From assembly GCA_002309235.1 (NCBI GenBank), contig DBXA01000129.1, positions 911 through 17,078 on the forward strand: a DNA stretch of 16,168 bases, in the 5' to 3' direction. The notes below the pieces were generated by a model, which saw nothing but the letters and a program-made list of their open reading frames with translations, ran no database searches and was not told the origin of the DNA. A program made the position numbers and the translations under genes. This stretch comes from Christensenella sp. UBA1224 (lineage in GTDB: Bacteria; Bacillota; Clostridia; Christensenellales; Aristaeellaceae). Numbering within the stretch: the stretch's first letter is position 1; every line of letters starts with the position of its first letter. Shown here one piece after another: positions 7,361 through 14,250 of this stretch.

Positions 7361-8773
7361 ATGGCAAAGAAGACGCGGGGGCACTCGCGTATTGTAAAAC
7401 AGAGGATCACGCTTGTAAAATATGCACTCGTGGCGATAGCGGTGTTCGCTTGCGTATACTATTTCCAGGTGCAGAAGGATCTGAACTTTGGGTCCGATAC
7501 TTTCTATAAAGGCACCTATGTCAACAATATCGCACTTGAGGGTATGACATTTGATGAGGCATACCAGGCGCTTGAGGCTCAGTCCGAAGGTCTGCTGGGC
7601 GGTACGGCTTTCCACCTGCACTACGGAGATAAGCAGTGGACGATCAGCGCTGCGGACCTGAATGCCAGCCTGGATTTTGAGGAGATACTCAACCAGGCCT
7701 GGGGCTACGCGCGTGAGGGCAGCGTGAGCATGCGGCGCACGCAGATACGCGCGCTTCGTACGAACCCGATCGTGCTCGCAAGCTCGCTCAAGTACGATGA
7801 GGATGTGCTGCGGGCGCTGATTGCGGATATCAAGGCGGAGATAGATGTCCCGGCTGTCAGTGCAGAGGTGGCTGTCACGGGCTTTGAATCCTTTTCCGTG
7901 ACCCGTTCCTCACAGGGCTACGAAGTGGATGGGGAAGCACTGACAGACACTCTCATAGCGGCTATGATCGCCGGAGGCAATCATGAGATAGAGATCGTGC
8001 CTGAGATCACGGAGCCGGAATATTCGACGGAAGAACTGAATAAGGCGCTTGTCAATCTTTCGTCCAAATCCACATCGCTTTCGGAATCGGGATCCAAGCG
8101 CACGGCGAATGTCAAACTGGCGCTCAGCAATTTCAACGGCATGTGCGTACAGCCCGGAGAAATGGTGGATTTCAATAAGATCGTCGGTGAGCGTACGCCG
8201 GAACGCGGCTATAACGATGCTGTGGAATATGCAGGCACATCCATTACGGAAGGCTTCGGCGGGGGCACATGCCAGGCTTCGTCTACGCTATACGTCAACG
8301 TGGTCTACGCGGGGCTTCAGATCGATGAACGCTATCCGCATTCCATGACGGTCAGTTATACCAAGCCTTCTCTGGATGCGGCTGTTAACGATACGGGTAC
8401 AAAAAACCTTCGCTTCACAAATAATACCAAATATCCCATCTATATCTTTACCAATGTGAACAGCGAAAGGGCTTATGTTTCCATCTGGGGCAAGCCTTCC
8501 GAGTACGCGATCGAGATCACAAGCGAGATCCTTGAAAGGAATATCAAATCCACCAAGATCACATATAAGCAGGATAAAGAAGGCAAGTACGTCTGGTATA
8601 CGGATGAACAGCTCTTTGCCTCTGCCGGAAAAACCGGCATGCGTTCTCAGGCCTGGCGCTATTTCAAGCAGGGCGGGGAAGTCGTTACGGAAGAAAGGCT
8701 GTCCATCGATTACTATAACGCCCAGCCGGATGAATACTGGATCGGCGTGCATCTGAGAACAGGAGGGGAATGA
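7361..8773 (+). CDS. VanW family protein with peptidoglycan-binding-like domain
   Basis: A 470-residue envelope protein: a short basic cytoplasmic tail (1-19), one membrane segment (about 20-37), then an extracytoplasmic region. Residues about 50-220 resemble the YoaR-type putative peptidoglycan-binding region that usually precedes VanW. The VanW domain spans about 239-368 with NFNGMCVQPGEMVDFNKIVG, GERTPERGYNDA, the signature GFGGGTCQASSTLY (298-311, C304, T309) and RYPHSMTVSY. The tail (about 380-470), with GGEVVTEERLSIDYY, is reminiscent of a G5-type end. The biochemical function of VanW proteins is unknown; the name comes from vancomycin-resistance clusters, but this gene is not in one and should not be read as a resistance gene. 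GGAGG (7346-7350) lies 10 bases before the ATG. It overlaps the ridA ribosome binding site. Confidence 0.85.
   Translation: MAKKTRGHSRIVKQRITLVKYALVAIAVFACVYYFQVQKDLNFGSDTFYKGTYVNNIALEGMTFDEAYQALEAQSEGLLGGTAFHLHYGDKQWTISAADLNASLDFEEILNQAWGYAREGSVSMRRTQIRALRTNPIVLASSLKYDEDVLRALIADIKAEIDVPAVSAEVAVTGFESFSVTRSSQGYEVDGEALTDTLIAAMIAGGNHEIEIVPEITEPEYSTEELNKALVNLSSKSTSLSESGSKRTANVKLALSNFNGMCVQPGEMVDFNKIVGERTPERGYNDAVEYAGTSITEGFGGGTCQASSTLYVNVVYAGLQIDERYPHSMTVSYTKPSLDAAVNDTGTKNLRFTNNTKYPIYIFTNVNSERAYVSIWGKPSEYAIEITSEILERNIKSTKITYKQDKEGKYVWYTDEQLFASAGKTGMRSQAWRYFKQGGEVVTEERLSIDYYNAQPDEYWIGVHLRTGGE
8761..8766 (+). promoter_or_regulatory. Ribosome binding site that decides the ridA start
   Basis: AGGAGG lies inside the last codons of the VanW gene, 9 bases before the ATG at 8776 but only 3 before the in-frame ATG at 8770. 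The later start is therefore chosen. Confidence 0.65.
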
Positions 8774-8775
8774 CC

Positions 8776-9159
8776 ATGAAGAAAACATTCTGCACCCAAA
8801 AGGGACCTAAGGCTATTGGCCCGTATTCTACCTGCGCTGTCAATGGGGATACCGTGTACTTGTCGGGCATGCTCGGCACCGTGCCGGATACCGGGAAGCT
8901 GGCGGAGGGCGGGATCGAAGCGCAGACGGCGCAGGCACTCGCGAACATCAAGGCTGTGCTGGGAGAGCTTGGCTTAACACCTGCGGATGTTCTCAAGACG
9001 ACGGTCTTCCTGACCGATATGGCAGATTTTCCGAAGGTGAATACACTTTATGCGGATGTTTTCGGCCCGGATTATCCTGCCCGTTCCTGCTTTGCGGTAG
9101 CGGGGCTCCCGGCAGGCGGCCTGGTGGAGATCGAGTGTATCGCCGCCATGACACACTGA
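8776..9159 (+). CDS. ridA: RidA family enamine/imine deaminase
   Basis: A 127-residue cytosolic protein of the RidA (YjgF/YER057c/UK114) family. These trimers hydrolyse reactive enamine and imine intermediates released by PLP enzymes such as threonine dehydratase, protecting the cell from 2-aminoacrylate damage. Family features: KAIGPYS (12-18, Y17), NGDTVYLSG (23-31), VLKTTVFLTDM (72-82), PARSCFAV with the active-site arginine R103, and the VEIEC end (E118, E120). This is the archetypal active RidA pattern, with the key arginine kept. The start at 8776 gives MKKTF, as usual for the family; an ATG at 8770 overlapping the previous stop (ATGA) is possible but too close to the AGGAGG. It is probably co-transcribed with the VanW gene. 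Confidence 0.92.
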   Translation: MKKTFCTQKGPKAIGPYSTCAVNGDTVYLSGMLGTVPDTGKLAEGGIEAQTAQALANIKAVLGELGLTPADVLKTTVFLTDMADFPKVNTLYADVFGPDYPARSCFAVAGLPAGGLVEIECIAAMTH

Positions 9160-9184
9160 GAGAACATGACAAACGAAAACGATC

Positions 9185-9190
9185 GGAGGG
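9185..9190 (+). promoter_or_regulatory. Ribosome binding site that decides the start of the membrane-protein gene
   Basis: GGAGGG ends 8 bases before the ATG at 9199. The earlier in-frame ATG at 9166 has only a weak GAGAG upstream, so 9199 is preferred. Confidence 0.55.
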
Positions 9191-9198
9191 TTGAGTTT

Positions 9199-9972
9199 AT
9201 GGACAGGCAGATCGCGAAAGATGCTTCGAAGTGGCTGGGTGTGATCTTCTGGGTCAACATCACCAGGATATTTCTGACAGTGTTGAGCTTCGTGCTCCCG
9301 ATCTTAAGATCCACGGTTTTACCTTGGATCACGATTTTGCTTTTTGCTGTGGAAACGGTTTGCCTCTTCAAATGTACCCGCGCGGATGAAAGCTTCCGGA
9401 TCGCTGCCGAATATGCCCTGGCTGCTTATCTCATAGCGCAAGCGCTTACGAGGCTGGATCTCTTTAGCACAGACAACCTTATGGCACAGTTGTCCGCTGA
9501 GAGAGCTTTGCTTGAGAGCGGCGGGACGGCGGACCTGCAGTCATTGCACGCGTTAGGGGATCTGCTGAAAGAATATTCCTGGAAGGGGTCGATTGTCTTC
9601 GTGATTCCGGGGATATTGAATGCCATGAGGGATTACAGGCTTTTCAGAGGCTTTTCCGGGGTTACGCAGGTTTGGGATGAAAAGCTCCCGGCGAAATGGA
9701 AGAGCGTCTGGAAAGGGTATCTTGCCTGCTGGATCATCTCGGCGGCGGTGGTCGTGCTTACGTTTGGACTGATGATTTCATTTAGCAGCCTCCTCACAGG
9801 ACTGGAATCCGTGGGAACAGCCGCCGGGCCGGTGGATCATACTGCTCCGTACTTACTGCTTGCGGTGCTGTTTATGGTTATGGTGCTTGCTGTTCTGATC
9901 TTATCTCTGATCACCTATATACGTCACCTGATATACCTCCATAGGACGGTGAAGCGGCTTGGAGATGCGTGA
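9199..9972 (+). CDS. Multi-pass membrane protein of unknown function
   Basis: I do not recognise this 257-residue protein. Hydrophobic stretches suggest about five or six membrane segments, near residues 15-34, 41-57, 67-84, 130-142, 174-198 and 217-240. A hydrophilic acidic/amphipathic region (about 87-128, LMAQLSAERALLES and LQSLHALGDLLKEY) lies between segments three and four, and a basic stretch (143-172, RDYRLFRGFSGV and KWKSVWKG) follows the fourth. The C-terminal helix ends in YIRHLIYLHRTVKRLGD, probably cytoplasmic. No catalytic motif, cysteine pair or transporter signature was seen. An alternative start at 9166 adds 11 residues. The gene follows ridA by 39 bp and precedes a terminator, so it is likely the last gene of the VanW-ridA transcript. 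Confidence 0.7.
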   Translation: MDRQIAKDASKWLGVIFWVNITRIFLTVLSFVLPILRSTVLPWITILLFAVETVCLFKCTRADESFRIAAEYALAAYLIAQALTRLDLFSTDNLMAQLSAERALLESGGTADLQSLHALGDLLKEYSWKGSIVFVIPGILNAMRDYRLFRGFSGVTQVWDEKLPAKWKSVWKGYLACWIISAAVVVLTFGLMISFSSLLTGLESVGTAAGPVDHTAPYLLLAVLFMVMVLAVLILSLITYIRHLIYLHRTVKRLGDA

Positions 9973-10016
9973 CTGAGAACTGCGGGTTTTCATATAGGGC
10001 AGATGCGGTTTTCGTA

Positions 10017-10053
10017 CGCCGGCAGGGATCCCTGTTGGCGTTCTTGCTTTTTT
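10017..10053 (+). terminator. Rho-independent terminator between the membrane protein and the SLH protein
   Basis: Bases 10017-10026 pair with 10031-10040 (10 pairs, two G-T wobbles) around a GATC loop, followed by a T-rich tail TTCTTGCTTTTTT (10041-10053). The tail is interrupted but long. It lies inside the apparent 5' extension of the next open frame, which argues against that extension being translated. Confidence 0.65.
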
Positions 10054-10102
10054 GTCTTTTCTCAGCTGCAACTATACGCAGATCATCTTCGTCTGAAAGA
10101 AC

Positions 10103-10108
10103 AGGAGG
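10103..10108 (+). promoter_or_regulatory. Ribosome binding site that decides the start of the SLH protein
   Basis: AGGAGG lies 10 bases before the ATG at 10119. The protein starting there begins with a textbook signal peptide, unlike the longer frame starting at 9969. Confidence 0.7.
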
Positions 10109-10118
10109 CGACAATAAA

Positions 10119-12263
10119 ATGATAAATACCGGTAAGATAACGGCACTTGTGCTTTGTGTGATACTGGCCCTCGCGCCCTGCGCTATCGCGGAGACGGCGG
10201 ATGGCGAGCTGGCGGCGGCAGTGCTCTCCTGCAGAGAACAGCTGGGCATCGGGGATGATTACGAGGAATTCACATCGGATCTATATAGAGAGGGAGGCCT
10301 CTTCCGCTATTCGTTCAGCTGGTCCGGATCGAATGGCGATCTGTATGTGACGTGCGGAAGGGACGGCACGGTCTATGAATATAACCGCTCAGACAATGAG
10401 AGCGGATATACATACGATCCTTTCTATTCTCCCGCATTCCCAAACGGCGGCAGGGACAACGCAAAGCAGGCCGCGGAGGCGTTCCTTGCGTGCGTGCTGC
10501 CGGAGCCCTGGGGATGGAAGTGGGATGAGGATGCGGAAGAAGGCATATTGACAGGAACCCGTTACAGCTACGGGTTTTCCGCAGTGCTCACCGTGAATGG
10601 GTATGAGACGGATTACGGCATCTATGTGAGCGTCAGAGCATCGGATGGAACGGTCACCTCTTATTCCAGGTATGACAGTTATACAGATCATACGGTAAAG
10701 GCCGTACCGGCGCAGCTGTTTGATGCCGCCGCGGCGAAGCAGCTGCTCGCGGAAGGCTTTTCCGCCCGCCTGCATTACTACGATGCGGATGGGAAAACAG
10801 AAAAGCAGCTCTGCTGGCGGATACTGAGAGACGACCCATCCTATGTGGATGCAGGATCCGGTGAACCCGTCGGAACGGGAGTTACTGCCGCTGCGACGTC
10901 CGACCGGGGAGAGTATCCGGAAGAGGCGGATGACGCATCCGCAAAGGCTATGGGGGGTTATACTCTGACGGAGTATGAACTCGCGGGTATCGAGGAAACT
11001 GAAGGGCTTATGAATGAATCGGGATTGGATGCCGCAGCGAGGGCGTACGAGGAGTTTGGGCTGGATGCTGCGTTTACGCTTCGATCGGTACGCGTTTTTC
11101 GCAATGCGGACGGGGAAGGCTATACCGCCAGGCTCGAATACAGCACTGCCGGATCGGATGGCCAAGGCGCACAGGATAAGATCGCCGTATACGGCGAGGA
11201 TGAGGCTGCCGTTGTGAAGACAGTAGAGCTTGATGCCGCGGATGGGCATCTGCTGGGGCTGATGACCGGCCGGCATATCCCATACAGCACCGGAGAGGAT
11301 CAGGAAACTCATGCTTTCGGAGAGGAAAAATGCCTGGAGACTGCGCGTGCTTTCCTGAATAAGTATTATCCGGAGGATTTCCTGCAGACCCAAAGCAGTC
11401 TTGTTTCCGGTAAGGGGACGGAAACCCTTTTCTTCCGCTTTACCCGCTGCGTGAACGATGCTCTCTACGATGCCAATTACTATATGGTGGGTATAAACAG
11501 CGATACGCTGACAGTGGATGAATTTGGCCGGAACTGGGAAGAGGAGGCTGTATTTGCGCCGGCGGACGGCATAATCGCCTCCCAGAAGGCTGTTGTGAGT
11601 GCACTCAATCATTATGATATCACTCTGCGTTACGCGAGTATTCCGAAGGATGGGGATGATACTGCCACATCCTTTGATACCGTGCTTGTATATGCACTGA
11701 AACAGGATGCGTACTTTGACAGTGTGGATGCCTATACCGGCGAACCGATACGGTACGACCCCGTGAACAGGACCTATGCTTATACGGATATTGCAGACAG
11801 CGGATATGCTCTTGAAATAGAGAAGCTTGCGCGTTACGGCATCGGTTTTGCAGGCGGCAGATTCCTGCCGCAGGAAAAGGCGACCTGGCACGATGCCCTT
11901 GTGCTGCTCCTGCAGGCGGATGGCATGGCTGTTGACCAGGATACGGATTGGCAGACGCTGTGCATGCATGCATTCTGGAAAGGTCTTTCCTGCCCTTACG
12001 CGGAAGATGATCCTGTTACTTCTTTTGATCTGGCAAAGCTGCTCGTGAATGGTTCCGGCTATGGGAAGGCTGCCGTATATGAGGATATCTTTCGGAACGA
12101 TTTTGCGGATGCGGCTGAGATCCCTTCCGGAGGGAAGGGTATTGCGGCGATCGCAAATGCCATGGGCTTCCTGGAGGCAGACGCGGAAGGCAGGCTGAAT
12201 CCCGGCATGGAGTTGACGCGGGAACAAACCGCGCATATGCTCTATCGCTTTCTTGACAGGTAA
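10119..12263 (+). CDS. Secreted YcdB/PepSY-like protein with C-terminal S-layer homology region
   Basis: A 714-residue exported protein. Residues 1-24 are a signal peptide (basic start, hydrophobic core, cleavage likely after CAIA). C21 is preceded by Pro, so it is not a good lipobox. Two long repeats follow, about 30-260 and 300-550, built of beta-rich units such as YSFSWSGSNGDLYVTCGRDG and ending in YVDAGSGEPV (242-251) and YFDSVDAYTGEPI (532-544), the style of YcdB/YcdC and PepSY domains. The last 160 residues look like three degenerate SLH repeats: YTDIADSGYALEIEKLARYG (555-574), a middle one around 616-648, and VYEDIFRNDFADAAEI to LTREQTAHMLYRFLDR (653-714). SLH domains usually hold proteins to secondary cell-wall polymer. 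A frame open from 9969 was rejected as the start because of the terminator at 10017 and the AGGAGG at 10103. Function unknown; cell-surface location is inferred. Confidence 0.75.
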   Translation: MINTGKITALVLCVILALAPCAIAETADGELAAAVLSCREQLGIGDDYEEFTSDLYREGGLFRYSFSWSGSNGDLYVTCGRDGTVYEYNRSDNESGYTYDPFYSPAFPNGGRDNAKQAAEAFLACVLPEPWGWKWDEDAEEGILTGTRYSYGFSAVLTVNGYETDYGIYVSVRASDGTVTSYSRYDSYTDHTVKAVPAQLFDAAAAKQLLAEGFSARLHYYDADGKTEKQLCWRILRDDPSYVDAGSGEPVGTGVTAAATSDRGEYPEEADDASAKAMGGYTLTEYELAGIEETEGLMNESGLDAAARAYEEFGLDAAFTLRSVRVFRNADGEGYTARLEYSTAGSDGQGAQDKIAVYGEDEAAVVKTVELDAADGHLLGLMTGRHIPYSTGEDQETHAFGEEKCLETARAFLNKYYPEDFLQTQSSLVSGKGTETLFFRFTRCVNDALYDANYYMVGINSDTLTVDEFGRNWEEEAVFAPADGIIASQKAVVSALNHYDITLRYASIPKDGDDTATSFDTVLVYALKQDAYFDSVDAYTGEPIRYDPVNRTYAYTDIADSGYALEIEKLARYGIGFAGGRFLPQEKATWHDALVLLLQADGMAVDQDTDWQTLCMHAFWKGLSCPYAEDDPVTSFDLAKLLVNGSGYGKAAVYEDIFRNDFADAAEIPSGGKGIAAIANAMGFLEADAEGRLNPGMELTREQTAHMLYRFLDR

Positions 12264-12281
12264 ATATTATTCCTTACAAGG

Positions 12282-12314
12282 GGAGGCTGCGTGAAAGACA
12301 GCCTCCTTTTTTTT
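12282..12314 (+). terminator. Rho-independent terminator after the SLH protein
   Basis: GGAGGCTG (12282-12289) pairs perfectly with CAGCCTCC (12299-12306) around a 9-base loop and is followed by eight T (12307-12314). It lies 18 bp after the stop codon. Confidence 0.92.
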
Positions 12315-12342
12315 CGTATATTTGGATTTAAAGGAATGGATG

Positions 12343-12371
12343 TTGCCATTCGCAGGGATTTATGCTACGAT
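12343..12371 (+). promoter_or_regulatory. Promoter of the ABC exporter genes
   Basis: TTGCCA (12343-12348) and TACGAT (12366-12371) are 17 bases apart, with TG one base before the -10 (extended form TGCTACGAT). Transcription would start near 12378. A 6-bp inverted repeat, GAATGG (12334-12339) and CCATTC (12346-12351), overlaps the -35 and could be an operator. Confidence 0.6.
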
Positions 12372-12401
12372 ACATTCTGGCGTCAGCCGCAAAAAAACAG
12401 T

Positions 12402-12406
12402 GAGGG
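12402..12406 (+). promoter_or_regulatory. Ribosome binding site that decides the start of the first exporter gene
   Basis: GAGGG ends 8 bases before the ATG at 12415. An in-frame start at 12322 would lie upstream of the promoter at 12343-12371, so it is unlikely. Confidence 0.6.
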
Positions 12407-12414
12407 TATCCCGG

Positions 12415-14250
12415 ATGGAAAACACTATTACAGAAAAAAAAGGCAACAACAAGAAAAAAGTGCAGCTTGTTCTCTTTTTTATCAAGGGAGCTAAGCGGTA
12501 TTTTGTCCTGAGCATCCTTATGGCTGGGCTTTCCGCGTACGCGGATATGCTCACGCCTCAGATCATCCGAGCGGCGATCGATAACGCGATAGGCGGTGCG
12601 GAGCCCACTTTTTCGCCCTTCATCATGAAGATCGTGGATGTCGCGGGCGGCTTTGCCTATTTGGGAAAGCATCTGTGGATCATGGCTGCGGCAGTTATGG
12701 CAGTTGCGCTGGTCAAGGTCATATCCCAGTACCTGTTCCGCGTCAGCAATACCAAGGGCTCGGAGACCATGGTCAAGACCATGCGCGACAACCTCTTTAC
12801 GCATATTGAGAGGCTGCCGTATTCCTGGCATATGAAGAACCAGACGGGAGATATCATACAGAGGTGCACATCTGATATCGATACGACCCGCAACTTCGTA
12901 TCCGAGCAGCTGACTGGCATATTCCGCATTGTGCTGATGGTGATACTTTCTTTAAGCTTCATGATATCTATGAACCCGCTGCTCACGCTGATCTCAGCGA
13001 TACCGCTGCCGTTCATCATGCTCTATTCATTTAAATTCCATACCAGCATAGGGCAGGGCTTTATGGACTGCGATGTCAACGAGGGCAAGCTTTCCGCCAT
13101 GGCGCAGGAGAATCTGACGGGCGTGCGCGTAGTGCGCGCCTTCGGACGGGAGCGTTATGAGCAGGAAAGGTTCCACGGGCAGAACGATCATTATACCGGC
13201 CTTTGGGTAAAGCTTGGCAAGACCATGGCCCGCTTCTGGTCCGTATCGGACCTGCTGGCGGGGGTGCAGATCATGCTGATCCTCGTGTCCGGTGCCGTCA
13301 TGTGCGTAAAAGGCAATATGACCAGCGGCCAGTATGTGGCCTTTGTCCACTACAACGCCATGCTCACATGGCCTATCAGGCAGCTGGGCCGCATGATCTC
13401 CGAAATGAGCAAGGCCGGGGTCTCTATCGACAGGATACGCTACATCATGGAATCCGAAACGGAAAAGGACAGGGAGAAGACACTGCCCGTACCTGCGAAC
13501 GGCGATATCCGCTTTGATCATGTGACCTTCACCTATGACGGCGCACAGGAGACGCTGCACGATATCTCCTTTACCGTGAAAGCCGGCACCACGCTGGGCA
13601 TCCTCGGCGGCACGGGCTCCGGAAAATCTACGCTGATGCTGCTCCTTGACAGGCTATACGACCTGCCGGAGGGCAGCGGCAGCATCACGATAGGCGGTGT
13701 TGACATCCGTGATATGAAGGCGGAGGAGCTGCGAGCCAATATCGGCATGGTGCTGCAGGAGCCGTTCCTGTTCTCCCGTACGCTGGGCTCGAATATCGGC
13801 ATAACGGATGAAAAGATCACTCTCACGGATATCAGGGAGGCGGCCCGCGCCGCCTGCCTGGACGATACGGTGCAGGGCTTTACCAAGCAGTACGATACCT
13901 TTGTGGGTGAGCGCGGCGTTACGCTTTCCGGCGGACAGAAGCAGCGGGCGGCCATCGCGCGCATGCTGGTGCAGAAGACGCCCATCATGATACTGGATGA
14001 CTCCCTTTCCGCCGTGGATACGGAGACGGATGCGAAGATACGCGCCTCTCTTGAGCAGCGGTTCGGCAGCGCTACCATATTCATCATATCCCACCGCATT
14101 ACCACGCTTTCCAAGGCGGACCGGATCATCGTGCTGGATCACGGCAGGATCGCCGAACAGGGCACGCCGGAGGAGCTGCGTGAGAACAGCGTGATCTATA
14201 AGCGGATCTACGATATCCAATCCGGTCACGGAGAGGAGGAAGACGAATGA
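12415..14250 (+). CDS. Heterodimeric ABC exporter subunit A (degenerate catalytic site)
   Basis: A 611-residue half transporter: a lysine-rich N-terminus, a six-helix exporter membrane domain (about 28-330) and a C-terminal ATPase domain (about 362-600). ATPase motifs: Walker A GGTGSGKST (398-406), Q-loop LQEPF (Q448), canonical signature LSGGQ (504-508), Walker B IMILDDS with D528, and H-loop SHR (H560). The position of the catalytic glutamate is aspartate (D529), as in the degenerate subunit of heterodimeric exporters such as TM287/288, LmrCD or BmrCD. It pairs with the next gene, whose ATG overlaps its stop by 4 bases. Such pumps export lipids, peptides or hydrophobic drugs; the substrate here is unknown. 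An A8 run at 12434-12441 near the start may allow slippage. No regulator gene is adjacent. Confidence 0.9.
   Translation: MENTITEKKGNNKKKVQLVLFFIKGAKRYFVLSILMAGLSAYADMLTPQIIRAAIDNAIGGAEPTFSPFIMKIVDVAGGFAYLGKHLWIMAAAVMAVALVKVISQYLFRVSNTKGSETMVKTMRDNLFTHIERLPYSWHMKNQTGDIIQRCTSDIDTTRNFVSEQLTGIFRIVLMVILSLSFMISMNPLLTLISAIPLPFIMLYSFKFHTSIGQGFMDCDVNEGKLSAMAQENLTGVRVVRAFGRERYEQERFHGQNDHYTGLWVKLGKTMARFWSVSDLLAGVQIMLILVSGAVMCVKGNMTSGQYVAFVHYNAMLTWPIRQLGRMISEMSKAGVSIDRIRYIMESETEKDREKTLPVPANGDIRFDHVTFTYDGAQETLHDISFTVKAGTTLGILGGTGSGKSTLMLLLDRLYDLPEGSGSITIGGVDIRDMKAEELRANIGMVLQEPFLFSRTLGSNIGITDEKITLTDIREAARAACLDDTVQGFTKQYDTFVGERGVTLSGGQKQRAAIARMLVQKTPIMILDDSLSAVDTETDAKIRASLEQRFGSATIFIISHRITTLSKADRIIVLDHGRIAEQGTPEELRENSVIYKRIYDIQSGHGEEEDE

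Noticed and set aside
7361..8773. Reading the VanW-family gene as a vancomycin-resistance determinant
   Set aside because: VanW domains are widespread in clostridia outside van clusters. No vanH, vanA/B, vanX or vanRS homologue lies nearby.
10389..12236. A 615-codon open frame on the - strand opposite the SLH protein gene
   Set aside because: It lies fully inside a gene with a signal peptide, domain structure and its own ribosome binding site. The antisense product has no recognisable domain and is rich in scattered Arg, Ile and Cys, typical of a shadow frame in GC-rich coding DNA.
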